Shown in pieces: positions 1-6,764 of a DNA stretch of 6,949 nt. Every line of letters begins with the position of its first letter. Positions within the stretch are counted from its first letter, which is position 1. The DNA is taken from positions 1 to 6,949 of the forward strand of contig JAHFVB010000272.1 of the NCBI GenBank assembly GCA_023264755.1, in the 5' to 3' direction. The notes beneath the pieces are model-generated. The model was not told the origin of the DNA. It saw nothing but the letters and a program-made list of their open reading frames with translations, and searched no databases. Made by a program: the position numbers and the translations under genes. This DNA comes from Mycobacterium sp. Its GTDB lineage: Bacteria; Actinomycetota; Actinomycetes; Mycobacteriales; Mycobacteriaceae.

Positions 1-515
<515 letters not shown>

Positions 516-522
516 GCGCACC

Positions 523-1359
523 ATGAAGTACCTACCGCTGACTCCACCGGGCCAACCGCCCCTGCGGGTCATGACGATCGCCGGGTCGGATTCCGGCGGC
601 GGGGCGGGCATCCAGGCCGACCTGCGCACGTTCGCCATGCTCGGCGTGCACGGATGCGTCACCGTGGCCGCGGTGACGGTACAGAACTCGGTCGGGGTCA
701 AGGGCTTCCACGAACTGCCGCTGGACATCATCGCGGGGCAGCTCAACGCCGTCGTGGAGGACATCGGGATCCAGGCCGCCAAGACCGGGATGCTGGCCTC
801 CTCGGAGATCATCACCACCGTCGCCGAGACCTGGCGCGGGCTCGACACCGACGCACCGTTGGTGGTCGACCCGGTATGTGCGTCCATGCACGGCGACCCA
901 CTACTGCACCCGTCGGCGTTGAATGCGCTTCGCACGGAGCTCTTTCCGATCGCCACCCTCGTCACCCCCAACCTCGACGAGGTTCGGCTCATCACCGGGA
1001 TCGACGTCGTCGACGCCGACTCCCAACGGGACGCGGCGCGCGCACTGCACGCCTTCGGGCCGAAGTGGGCGCTGGTCAAGGGTGGCCACCTGCGGTCCTC
1101 GTCGAGGGCGCCCGACGTGTTGTTCGACGGCACCGAGTTCCACGAGTTCGACGCCGAGCGCATCGCCACCACCCACGATCACGGCGCGGGCGACACCCTG
1201 GCCGCAGCGACGGCGTGCGCGCTGGCTCACGGTCGTTCCGTTCCGGAGGCCGTGGCCTTCGCCAAGGAGTGGGTCACCGAATGCCTCAGGGCCGCTTACC
1301 CACTGGGCCGCGGCCATGGCCCGGTGTCGGCACTGTTTCGGCTCACCGATGGAGCTTGA
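523..1359 (+). CDS. thiD: Hydroxymethylpyrimidine (phosphate) kinase ThiD
   Basis: A 278-residue ribokinase-fold kinase that phosphorylates HMP-P to HMP-PP, the substrate thiamin-phosphate synthase joins to the thiazole. Visible motifs are the substrate-binding TIAGSDSGGGAGIQAD (18-33), KTGM (87-90), DPVCASMHGDPLL (116-128), VTPNLDE (147-153), VKGGHL (185-190) and the anion-hole/catalytic loop HDHGAGDTLAAA (218-229). Typical ThiD enzymes such as that of E. coli have GTGC in this loop; here it is GAGD (221-224), which restores the ribokinase-type catalytic aspartate. I recall mycobacterial ThiD proteins also having a GxGD form. Length is normal. The ATG at 523 lies seven bases after thiC with no obvious Shine-Dalgarno, so translational coupling is likely. 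Met17 (base 571), just before the first motif, is a possible alternative start. The gene product follows thiC directly in the pathway. Confidence 0.96.
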   Translation: MKYLPLTPPGQPPLRVMTIAGSDSGGGAGIQADLRTFAMLGVHGCVTVAAVTVQNSVGVKGFHELPLDIIAGQLNAVVEDIGIQAAKTGMLASSEIITTVAETWRGLDTDAPLVVDPVCASMHGDPLLHPSALNALRTELFPIATLVTPNLDEVRLITGIDVVDADSQRDAARALHAFGPKWALVKGGHLRSSSRAPDVLFDGTEFHEFDAERIATTHDHGAGDTLAAATACALAHGRSVPEAVAFAKEWVTECLRAAYPLGRGHGPVSALFRLTDGA

Positions 1360-1963
1360 TCGCTTCGCGGGGATCGCCCACACCCCGCAGGGCAGGCCCC
1401 GCGGCGCCGTCGTGCTGACCCACGGCGCAGGCGGCAACCGCGACTCGCCGATGCTCGTCGCGCTCTGCGACGAATGGGCCCGGCGCGGGTGGCTCGCCGT
1501 GCGTTACGACCTGCCGTACCGCAGGCGCCGTCCGAAGGGCCCGCCGTCGGGGTCGGCCACGGCAGATCAAGCCGGCATCGTCGAGGCGGTGGAACTCGTC
1601 CGGGCCGGCACCGACGGCCCGGTCCTGGCCGGTGGCCACTCGTACGGGGGCCGCATGACGTCGATGGCGGTGGCCGACGGACTCGAGGTGGACGTGCTGA
1701 CCCTGTTCTCCTACCCGCTGCACCCACCCGGCAAGCCCGAGCGCGCCCGCACCGAACACCTGCCGCGCATCACGGTCCCGACGGTCTTCACCCACGGCAC
1801 CTCCGATCCGTTCGGCACGGTCGACGAACTGCGGGCAGCGCTGACGCTCGTCGGCGGCCCGACCGAACTCGTCGAGATCGGCGGCGCACGTCACGACCTC
1901 GGCTCGAAGGTGCTGGACGTCCCGGCCTTGGCGGTCGATGCGGCATTGCGCATGCTGCCCTGA
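1349..1963 (+). CDS. KANL3/Tex30-like alpha/beta hydrolase
   Basis: A 204-residue soluble alpha/beta hydrolase with no signal peptide. The N-terminal half has VVLTHGAGGNRDSPML (21-36), the oxyanion-hole region typical of the KANL3/Tex30-type (dienelactone-hydrolase-like) family. The nucleophile elbow is GHSYGG (96-101) with Ser98. Asp153 in THGTSDPFG is the likely acid and His182 in GGARHDLG the likely base, so a complete triad can be traced. The substrate is unknown. The ATG at 1349 lies inside the end of thiD, giving an 11-base overlap in another frame, so the gene is probably translated by coupling to thiD. From memory, mycobacterial genomes keep a similar hydrolase next to thiCD (Rv0421c in M. 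tuberculosis); a role connected with thiamin is only inference from position. No Shine-Dalgarno is visible. The family call is firm and the function open. Confidence 0.85.
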   Translation: MELDRFAGIAHTPQGRPRGAVVLTHGAGGNRDSPMLVALCDEWARRGWLAVRYDLPYRRRRPKGPPSGSATADQAGIVEAVELVRAGTDGPVLAGGHSYGGRMTSMAVADGLEVDVLTLFSYPLHPPGKPERARTEHLPRITVPTVFTHGTSDPFGTVDELRAALTLVGGPTELVEIGGARHDLGSKVLDVPALAVDAALRMLP

Positions 1964-1990
1964 GTACCGGCCGGAACCAGCTGATCCTGC

Positions 1991-2003
1991 TATCTTCCGG
2001 AGG
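1991..2003 (+). promoter_or_regulatory. Predicted leaderless promoter (-10) of the proline-rich membrane protein gene
   Basis: A TATCTT hexamer at 1991-1996 matches the mycobacterial TANNNT -10 motif and ends six bases before the GTG at 2003. That spacing would place transcription initiation on the start codon. No good -35 is seen. A GGAGG sequence (1999-2003) overlaps the GTG and so cannot serve as its ribosome binding site, which fits leaderless translation. An in-frame stop at 1982-1984 with no start codon between it and 2003 makes GTG 2003 the first usable start. Confidence 0.6.
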
Positions 2004-2647
2004 TGACGTGGCCGCCTCCCGGAGACCCCAATCAGCCTGCCTGGGGTCAGCCCGGCCCGCCGACCGGCCCGTGGGGACCACCGCCATCTGGCCCACCGCC
2101 CGGGTCGTGGGGACCGCCACCTCCCGGTCAGCCGTCCGGTCCTCCGCCTCCGCCCCCGATGCCCTATGCGTACGGCGCCCCCGCCCCCGGGCCCGCCCCC
2201 AAGCGGTCACGCAAGGGGTTGATCATCGCGCTGTCGGCCGTCGGTGTGGTCGTCCTACTCGGCCTCGTCGGGGTAGCGGTGCTCTACTTCGCGGTCAAGG
2301 ACACCGCCATCGCCACCGACATGAAGGTCGGCGACTGCATCTCCGAGGTGCCCACCGCTGCAGAGGTCATGACGTTGCCGACCATCGACTGCGCCAAGCC
2401 GCACGCGGGTGAGGTGTTCGCGGTGCTGGACATGCCGGACGGCGCCTACCCGGGCGCGACGGCCATCGACCAGTGGCAGAACAAGTGCCCCGCCGCCCTG
2501 GCGACGTTCTCGCCGCAGGCCGCGACCGACGACACCGTCAGCGTGTACGTGCTCTATCCGACTCCGGACACCTGGAGCAAGGGCGATCGCGCGATAACGT
2601 GCATCGCGACGCTGGATCCCAAGCGGTCCGGCTCGCTCAAGGGATAG
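2003..2647 (+). CDS. Proline-rich single-pass membrane protein with Septum_form-type domain
   Basis: A 214-residue protein in three parts. Residues 1-66 are a low-complexity head, nearly half proline with Gly and Trp, containing a 12-residue imperfect tandem repeat (22-33 and 34-45). A basic KRSRK (67-71) precedes one membrane segment at about 72-97, predicting the head inside and the C-terminus outside. The outer domain (about 100-214) shows VGDCI, DCAKPHAGEVFAV, YPG, a lone NKCP cysteine and W-x-KGDRAITC. This pattern matches the actinobacterial Septum_form domain (Pfam PF13845 as I recall it). Its four cysteines, 112, 130, 162 and 200, are spaced to form two disulfides outside the cell. 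The family name comes from association with septum formation; no enzymatic activity is known to me. The gene stands alone, 39 bases after the hydrolase, with its own predicted leaderless promoter. Confidence 0.82.
   Translation: MTWPPPGDPNQPAWGQPGPPTGPWGPPPSGPPPGSWGPPPPGQPSGPPPPPPMPYAYGAPAPGPAPKRSRKGLIIALSAVGVVVLLGLVGVAVLYFAVKDTAIATDMKVGDCISEVPTAAEVMTLPTIDCAKPHAGEVFAVLDMPDGAYPGATAIDQWQNKCPAALATFSPQAATDDTVSVYVLYPTPDTWSKGDRAITCIATLDPKRSGSLKG
2066..2137 (+). repeat. Two tandem 36-base imperfect repeats in the proline-rich head
   Basis: Two in-frame 36-base units (2066-2101 and 2102-2137) encode GPWGPPPSGPPP and GSWGPPPPGQPS. The best-conserved core, CGTGGGGACC, recurs with a 36-base offset. Such units commonly expand or contract by slippage, so copy number may differ between strains. 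Confidence 0.7.
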
Positions 2648-2682
2648 CCGGGCCGAGCCGATAGCCCAGCCATTACCGCTGG

Positions 2683-2695
2683 TACCGTCAACTCA
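2683..2695 (+). promoter_or_regulatory. Predicted leaderless promoter (-10) of the monooxygenase gene
   Basis: TACCGT at 2683-2688 fits TANNNT and ends six bases before the ATG at 2695, predicting initiation on the A of the start codon. The hexamer is a weak match to TATAAT beyond the three key bases, and no convincing -35 or Shine-Dalgarno sequence is seen. Support comes mainly from the same spacing at four other starts in this window. Confidence 0.5.
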
Positions 2696-4182
2696 TGACT
2701 TCGCAGCAATTCGACGCAGTCATCGTGGGAGCCGGATTCGGCGGGATCGGCGCGGCCATCCAGCTCAAGCGGCTCGGCATCGACGACTTCGTCATCCTGG
2801 ACCGCGAGGACGACCTCGGCGGCACCTGGTACGTCAACCACTACCCCGGGCTCGCCGTCGACGTACCCACCACCACCTACTCCTACTTCTTCGAGCCGAA
2901 CCCGAACTGGTCGCGGCTGTTCACCCCCGGCCAGGAGCTCAAGCAGTACGCCGACGACGTCGCCGACAAGTACGACGTGCGCAAGCACATGCGCTTCAAC
3001 ACCACCGTCGAGGGCGCCCGCTGGGACGAGGAGGCCCGCTGCTGGCGGGTCGGGCTGGCCGGCGGGGAGACCCTGACCACCCGTTACCTCATCACTGCGA
3101 CGGGTTTTCTGTCTCAGCCGAAGCTGCCGGACATCCGCGGCATCGACGAGTTCGAGGGCACCGTCATCCACACCGCCAAGTGGGACGACGGCTTCGATCC
3201 GGCGGGCCGCCGCATCGCCGTCATCGGCACCGGGGCGACCGCGGTCCAGTTGATCCCCGAGCTCGCCAAGAGCGCGGCCGAGGTCACGGTGTACCAGCGC
3301 ACCCCGATCTGGGTGGTGCCCAAGATCGACATTCGCTTCGGCGCCGCCGCCAAGCGGCTGTTCGCTCGAGTTCCGTTGACGCAGCGTGCGCTTCGCTGGT
3401 TGACCGATTCGATCTACGAGGTGATGGTGTCGGTCGGCGTCCGGCACTACCGGACGTTCCGCGGACGGTTCAACATCTCGGCGGCCGACCTGTCGAAGTT
3501 GCACCGGTTCGTCGTCATCCGGGACAAGGAGCTGCGCCGACGGCTCGCCCCGGACTACGACTTCGGTTGCAAGCGGCCGACTTTCAGCAACGGCTACTAC
3601 CGCGCCTTCACCAAGCCCAATGTCGCGCTGCAGGACCAGGGCATCGACCACATCGAGCCGGACGGCATCGTCGGCAAGGACGGTGTCAAGAACGTCGTGG
3701 ACACGCTGGTGCTGGCCACTGGTTTCGACCTGTGGGAGGCCAACTTCCCGGCCATCGAGGTCATCGGACGAGAGGGCCGCGACCTCGGAAAGTGGTGGCG
3801 CGAGACCAGGTTCCAGGCGTATCAAGGCGTGTCGATGCCGTACTTCCCGAACTACCTGAGCCTGGCCAGTCCGTACGCGTTCCTGGGGTTGAACTTCTTC
3901 AACACCATGGAGTACCAGATGCGGCTCATGGACCGGTTGTTCACGGAGCTCAAGCGCCGCGGCGCCACCACGTTCGAGGTCACCGAGCAGGCCAACACCG
4001 CCTTCCTGGACCGGATGACCGAACTCCTCGGCGACTCGCTGTTCACGACGGGCAACTGCGCGAGCGCGAGGTCGTACTATTTCAATCCCGCCGGGGAGCC
4101 CACTCTGTTGCGGCCGTCTTCGACGGAAACCGCCATCAGGGAAGCAGCCGAGTTCCCGTTGAGCGACTACCGGATGTCCTGA
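2695..4182 (+). CDS. Flavin-dependent monooxygenase, Baeyer-Villiger type
   Basis: A 495-residue cytosolic FAD/NADPH enzyme, predicted to insert one oxygen atom from O2 into a ketone or similar substrate. The first Rossmann motif GAGFGG (12-17) binds FAD. GGTWYVNHYPGLAVD (42-56) fits the conserved GGxWxxxxYPGxxxD. FEGTVIHTAKWD (153-164) fits the Baeyer-Villiger fingerprint FxGxxxHxxxW[P/D]. GTGATA (178-183) is the NADPH Rossmann motif, QRTPIWVVP (201-209) follows it, and DTLVLATG (336-343) is the late FAD motif. CKRPTFSNGYY (292-302) corresponds to the region that carries the catalytic arginine in characterised enzymes, here probably Arg294. Length is typical of mycobacterial members (about 490-500). 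The substrate cannot be read from sequence; steroid, fatty ketone or xenobiotic are all possible. A DoxX-like membrane protein gene follows after 14 bases. Confidence 0.9.
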   Translation: MTSQQFDAVIVGAGFGGIGAAIQLKRLGIDDFVILDREDDLGGTWYVNHYPGLAVDVPTTTYSYFFEPNPNWSRLFTPGQELKQYADDVADKYDVRKHMRFNTTVEGARWDEEARCWRVGLAGGETLTTRYLITATGFLSQPKLPDIRGIDEFEGTVIHTAKWDDGFDPAGRRIAVIGTGATAVQLIPELAKSAAEVTVYQRTPIWVVPKIDIRFGAAAKRLFARVPLTQRALRWLTDSIYEVMVSVGVRHYRTFRGRFNISAADLSKLHRFVVIRDKELRRRLAPDYDFGCKRPTFSNGYYRAFTKPNVALQDQGIDHIEPDGIVGKDGVKNVVDTLVLATGFDLWEANFPAIEVIGREGRDLGKWWRETRFQAYQGVSMPYFPNYLSLASPYAFLGLNFFNTMEYQMRLMDRLFTELKRRGATTFEVTEQANTAFLDRMTELLGDSLFTTGNCASARSYYFNPAGEPTLLRPSSTETAIREAAEFPLSDYRMS

Positions 4183-4188
4183 GAGGAA
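4183..4188 (+). promoter_or_regulatory. Shine-Dalgarno for the DoxX-like gene
   Basis: The purine run GAGGAA just after the monooxygenase stop includes GAGG, complementary to the 16S rRNA tail, and lies eight bases before the ATG at 4197. This is the clearest well-placed ribosome binding site in the window. It indicates that the gene is translated from a message shared with the monooxygenase rather than as a leaderless transcript. Confidence 0.6.
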
Positions 4189-4196
4189 TGCCCTGA

Positions 4197-4466
4197 ATGT
4201 CTGAGCAGAAGAAGTCGAAATTGCCGGCCCTGGTCGGGTTGTTGGTGGCCGGGACCGGGGTGGCGCACTTCGTCCGTCCGGAGCTGTTCGAAGGCATCAC
4301 CAAGACCGCCTTCCCGCAGGACACCGACCGCCACCTCAAGACCAACGGGGCCATCGAGACCGCCATCGGCTTGGGTCTGGTAGCCCCCAAGACCCGAAAG
4401 TTGGCGCTGCTCGGAACGCTCGGCTACGCCGGTTACCTGGCCGTCAACACCGCCCGCAACCGGTAG
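4197..4466 (+). CDS. Small DoxX-like membrane protein
   Basis: An 89-residue hydrophobic protein with likely membrane segments at about 9-25, 50-63 and 67-85. The basic start (KKSK) and the central loop HFVRPELFEGITKTAFP resemble the first helix and loop of DoxX-family proteins, which commonly carry a G-x-x-HFxRPE-type sequence; NGAIETAIGLGL and the following hydrophobic stretch also fit the family. It is shorter than a full four-helix DoxX (about 130 or more residues), so it is either a compact mycobacterial member or a related hypothetical family. The function is unknown; some DoxX proteins are linked to quinones or redox stress. The gene starts 14 bases after the monooxygenase with a Shine-Dalgarno, so the pair is probably one operon. 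The earlier ATG at 4188 opens only a two-codon frame and is not the start. Confidence 0.72.
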   Translation: MSEQKKSKLPALVGLLVAGTGVAHFVRPELFEGITKTAFPQDTDRHLKTNGAIETAIGLGLVAPKTRKLALLGTLGYAGYLAVNTARNR

Positions 4467-4548
4467 CCGCAGGGCGCGCCGAGAGCGTTTCGGTAGCTCG
4501 CCTTCAGACGGCAGCGCCAGCGTCCCCGACTGCGGGCGCTTCTCCGGT

Positions 4549-4562
4549 TACCCTGCTTGACG
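4549..4562 (+). promoter_or_regulatory. Predicted leaderless promoter (-10) of the deacetylase gene
   Basis: TACCCT at 4549-4554 fits TANNNT and ends seven bases before the GTG at 4562. A partial -35 (CCGACT, 4526-4531, sharing GAC with TTGACA) sits 17 bases upstream. No ribosome binding site precedes the GTG. The 95-base region before this gene holds no other element I can support. Confidence 0.5.
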
Positions 4563-5467
4563 TGGCGGATGTTACTAAAGTGACCCGTGAGGTCAAGTCG
4601 CGGATCCCGGAGGGCCTTGCGTCGGCGACCTTGACCCGCCGCAATGCCTTGTTCGGTGCGGTGGCCGCGGCGACCGCACTGGCGTTCGCCCGATGCGGCA
4701 CCGAGGCTTCGAGCCAGGCCGCCCACGTCACGCCGGCCGCTCCCGAGGGCGCACCGCCGCCACCGGCATGGCCGGCACTGCTGCCACCCCCACCGCCCGC
4801 CACCAGGGTGCTGCTACCCGGGGGTGCCGTACTCAGCACCCTGCCGGGCCAGGGCGACCTGCTCGCCCTGACCCTCGACGACGGCGTCGACACCAACGTG
4901 GTGCGCGCGTACGCCCAACTGGCGCACGACACCGGCATTCGGCTCACCATGTTCGTCACGGGGGTATTCGGTTCGTGGACCGACAACCGGGAGCTACTGC
5001 TTCCGCTGGTCGAGTCCGGCCAGATTCAGCTGGGCAACCACACCTGGTTGCACCACGACCTGACCAAGATGACGGGCCGCCAGATCGCCGACGAGTTGCG
5101 ACACACCGACAGTTTCCTCAAGAGCACGTTCGGGGCCGACGCCACGCCGTACTACCGTCCGCCCTACGGCGCCTACAACGACCTGGTGAGCTCGGTGGCC
5201 GCCGACCTCGGTTACACCGCAACGACGATGTGGGACGGCAACATCGGGGACGACGCCGTCCTGAATCCCCGCGACATCGTCGCGAACGCGCAGAAGTACT
5301 ACACCCCGCAGAAGATCGTGATCGGACATCTGAATCACCCACCGGTGATGGCGGTCTATCACCAGTTGCTCGACCTGATCAGCGAGCGCAGGCTACGCAC
5401 CGTGACGCTCAACGACGTCTACCTCAAACCGGAGGCGACCGTGCTGACGTCCGAGTACCCCGACTGA
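4562..5467 (+). CDS. Exported polysaccharide deacetylase, NodB fold (carbohydrate esterase 4 type)
   Basis: A 301-residue predicted metal-dependent deacetylase acting on N-acetyl groups of an envelope sugar polymer, possibly peptidoglycan. The N-terminus has a long polar region, then TRRNALFG (25-32) and a hydrophobic stretch to about 43. This looks like a twin-arginine export signal, although the motif is imperfect. The Cys45 context (FARC) is not a good lipobox. A proline-rich linker (64-80) follows. NodB motifs appear in order: TLDDG (104-108, Asp106 base and Asp107 metal), NHTWLHH (159-165, metal ligands His160 and His164), RPPYG (199-203), WDGNIGDD (224-231) and IGHLNH (254-259, with the motif-5 histidine probably His256). 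Motif 1 has Leu where TFDD is commonest. The gene is monocistronic by context. The fold is confident; the exact sugar substrate is not. Confidence 0.9.
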   Translation: MADVTKVTREVKSRIPEGLASATLTRRNALFGAVAAATALAFARCGTEASSQAAHVTPAAPEGAPPPPAWPALLPPPPPATRVLLPGGAVLSTLPGQGDLLALTLDDGVDTNVVRAYAQLAHDTGIRLTMFVTGVFGSWTDNRELLLPLVESGQIQLGNHTWLHHDLTKMTGRQIADELRHTDSFLKSTFGADATPYYRPPYGAYNDLVSSVAADLGYTATTMWDGNIGDDAVLNPRDIVANAQKYYTPQKIVIGHLNHPPVMAVYHQLLDLISERRLRTVTLNDVYLKPEATVLTSEYPD

Positions 5468-5486
5468 GCCGGACCCTTCGACGCCC

Positions 5487-5499
5487 TACAATTCGACCG
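5487..5499 (+). promoter_or_regulatory. Predicted leaderless promoter (-10) of the permease gene
   Basis: TACAAT at 5487-5492 matches five of six bases of TATAAT and ends six bases before the GTG at 5499. This is the best -10 hexamer in the window. The -35 region overlaps the deacetylase stop codon and is poor. No Shine-Dalgarno sequence is present, which fits a transcript starting at GTG. Confidence 0.65.
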
Positions 5500-6731
5500 T
5501 GCCAACGCCGGAGCACGCCCCGCTGAAGCGCAGTCTCGGCACCGTGGACGCCGTCACGATCGGCCTCGGTTCGATGATCGGGGCGGGCATCTTCGTCGCG
5601 CTGGCGCCCGCGGCCGCGGCGGCCGGAACGTGGCTGCTGGTGGCACTCGCGGCCGCAGCGGTGGTGGCCCACTGCAATGCGACGTCCTCGGCGCGACTGG
5701 CCGCCGTGCATCCGCAATCGGGTGGCACCTACGTCTACGGACGGGAACGGCTCGGCGAGTTCTGGGGACATACCGCAGGCTGGAGCTTCGTCGTCGGCAA
5801 GACGGCGTCGTGCGCGGCGATGGCGCTCACGGTTGGGTACTACGCGTGGCCAACGCACGCCCACGCGGTGGCCGTCGGGGTGGTGGTCGTGCTGACGGCG
5901 GTCAACGTGGTAGGTGTGCAGAAGTCGGCGCTGCTGACCCGCGTGATCGTCGCCGTGGTATTGGCGGTGTTGGCGACGGTCGTCGTCGCCGTGCTGGGCT
6001 CGGACGCGGTCGACGCGGGGCGGTTGGAGTTCGGTGCCTTCGTCGGCCTCGGTGGCGTACTGCAGGCGGCGGGACTGCTGTTCTTCGCCTTCGCCGGTTA
6101 CGCGCGGATCGCCACGCTCGGCGAGGAGGTGCGCGATCCGGCGAAGACCATTCCGCGCGCCATTCCCATCGCACTGGGCCTGACGTTGGTGGCGTTCGCG
6201 GCGGTGGCCGCGGCGGTGCTGAGCGTCATGGGCAGCACGGCAATGGCTTCCGCTGCGGCGCCGCTGGCCGACGCCGTCGTCGCCGCCGGACACCCGGGCC
6301 TGACCCCGATCGTGCGGGTGGGCGCGGTGGTGGCCGCCGTCGGTTCGCTGTTGGCGCTGATCCTCGGCGTGTCTCGCACGACGCTGGCGATGGCCCGCGA
6401 CCGCCATCTGCCTCACGCGCTGGCAGCCGTCCATCCGCGCTTCGACAGCCCGTACCGCGCCGAACTGGTCGTGGGCGTCGTCGTCGCCGTGCTGGCCGCT
6501 ACGGTCGACCTGCGCGGCGCGATCGGGTTCTCGTCGTTTGCCGTGTTGACGTACTACGCCATCGCCAATGCAGCGGCATTTACTCTGCCCCGCAAGGTGA
6601 TTCCCGTCCTCGGGCTGATCGGCTGCGTCGTGTTGGCCGTTGCCCTACCACTGACCTCCGTGCTGACCGCGCTTTGCGTGATGCTCGTCGGTGTTGCCGC
6701 CTATGCGGGCAGTCGTCCGACCAGAGATTAG
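5499..6731 (+). CDS. APC-superfamily amino acid/polyamine permease
   Basis: A 410-residue, very hydrophobic secondary transporter predicted to import or exchange amino acids or polyamines across the cytoplasmic membrane. The APC signature GSMIGAGIF (24-32) lies in the broken first helix that forms the substrate site. FAFAGYARIATLGEEVRDP (196-214) is the conserved helix 6 and following loop, leading into AKTIPRAI (215-222). MARDRHLP (298-305) is the conserved cytoplasmic loop after helix 8. Hydrophobic segments allow about 11 to 12 helices, and the length is slightly short for the family but complete. Substrate specificity cannot be read from sequence. The GTG at 5499 is supported by the -10 hexamer and by the normal APC N-terminus. 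The stop codon (TAG, 6729-6731) overlaps the -35 of the marR promoter just downstream. Confidence 0.92.
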   Translation: MPTPEHAPLKRSLGTVDAVTIGLGSMIGAGIFVALAPAAAAAGTWLLVALAAAAVVAHCNATSSARLAAVHPQSGGTYVYGRERLGEFWGHTAGWSFVVGKTASCAAMALTVGYYAWPTHAHAVAVGVVVVLTAVNVVGVQKSALLTRVIVAVVLAVLATVVVAVLGSDAVDAGRLEFGAFVGLGGVLQAAGLLFFAFAGYARIATLGEEVRDPAKTIPRAIPIALGLTLVAFAAVAAAVLSVMGSTAMASAAAPLADAVVAAGHPGLTPIVRVGAVVAAVGSLLALILGVSRTTLAMARDRHLPHALAAVHPRFDSPYRAELVVGVVVAVLAATVDLRGAIGFSSFAVLTYYAIANAAAFTLPRKVIPVLGLIGCVVLAVALPLTSVLTALCVMLVGVAAYAGSRPTRD

Positions 6732-6754
6732 ACAGTTTCAACTGTTCAGTCTAA
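6728..6754 (+). promoter_or_regulatory. Inverted-repeat candidate operator within the marR promoter
   Basis: An outer inverted repeat TTAGAC (6728-6733) and GTCTAA (6749-6754) encloses two overlapping smaller ones: CAGTT-TC-AACTG (6733-6744) and ACTG-TT-CAGT (6741-6750). The cluster fills the interval between the predicted -35 and the -10, where a bound dimer would block RNA polymerase. MarR proteins typically bind palindromes of this size in their own promoters, so autorepression is likely but inferred. Confidence 0.55.
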
Positions 6755-6764
6755 CCTGTTCTTA
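6729..6764 (+). promoter_or_regulatory. Predicted leaderless promoter of the marR gene (-35 and -10)
   Basis: TAGACA (6729-6734, five of six bases of TTGACA) is separated by 17 bases from TAACCT (6752-6757), which fits TANNNT and ends six bases before the ATG at 6764. It is the only promoter in the window with a good -35, a good spacer and a -10 together. There is no Shine-Dalgarno sequence. Confidence 0.65.

Noticed and set aside
1973..1996. GGAACC at 1973-1978 as a SigE/SigH-type -35.
   Set aside because: No matching GTT -10 at the usual spacing; the TATCTT hexamer gives a better explanation.
1999..2008. A strong GGAGGTGA ribosome-binding-like sequence, possibly serving the GTG at 2008.
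   Set aside because: It overlaps the GTG at 2003 and is too close to 2008 as well. The frame from 2008 gives an arginine- and serine-rich shadow product, whereas the frame from 2003 gives a recognisable membrane protein.
2650..2667. GGGC/GCCC inverted repeat after the Septum_form gene as a terminator.
   Set aside because: Only a four-base stem with a ten-base loop and no T-run; too weak to call.
2554..3825. A long open frame on the minus strand opposite the monooxygenase (423 codons), and a similar one at 5424-6434 opposite the permease.
   Set aside because: Both are products of GC-rich codon bias on the opposite strand. They have no recognisable motifs and the + strand genes have full family signatures.
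4188..4196. Two-codon frame ATG-CCC-TGA ending immediately before the ATG at 4197, as a regulatory leader peptide.
   Set aside because: The purine-rich ribosome site is too close to the first ATG and well spaced for 4197; such a short frame is expected by chance.
4467..4561. Small RNA or terminator in the largest intergenic gap, including the palindrome GGCGCGCC at 4473-4480.
   Set aside because: An eight-base GC palindrome is common at this base composition, and no hairpin with a T-run was found.
4600..4700. Deacetylase as a lipoprotein anchored through Cys45.
   Set aside because: The residues before the cysteine are F-A-R, with Arg at the -1 position, which does not fit a lipobox.
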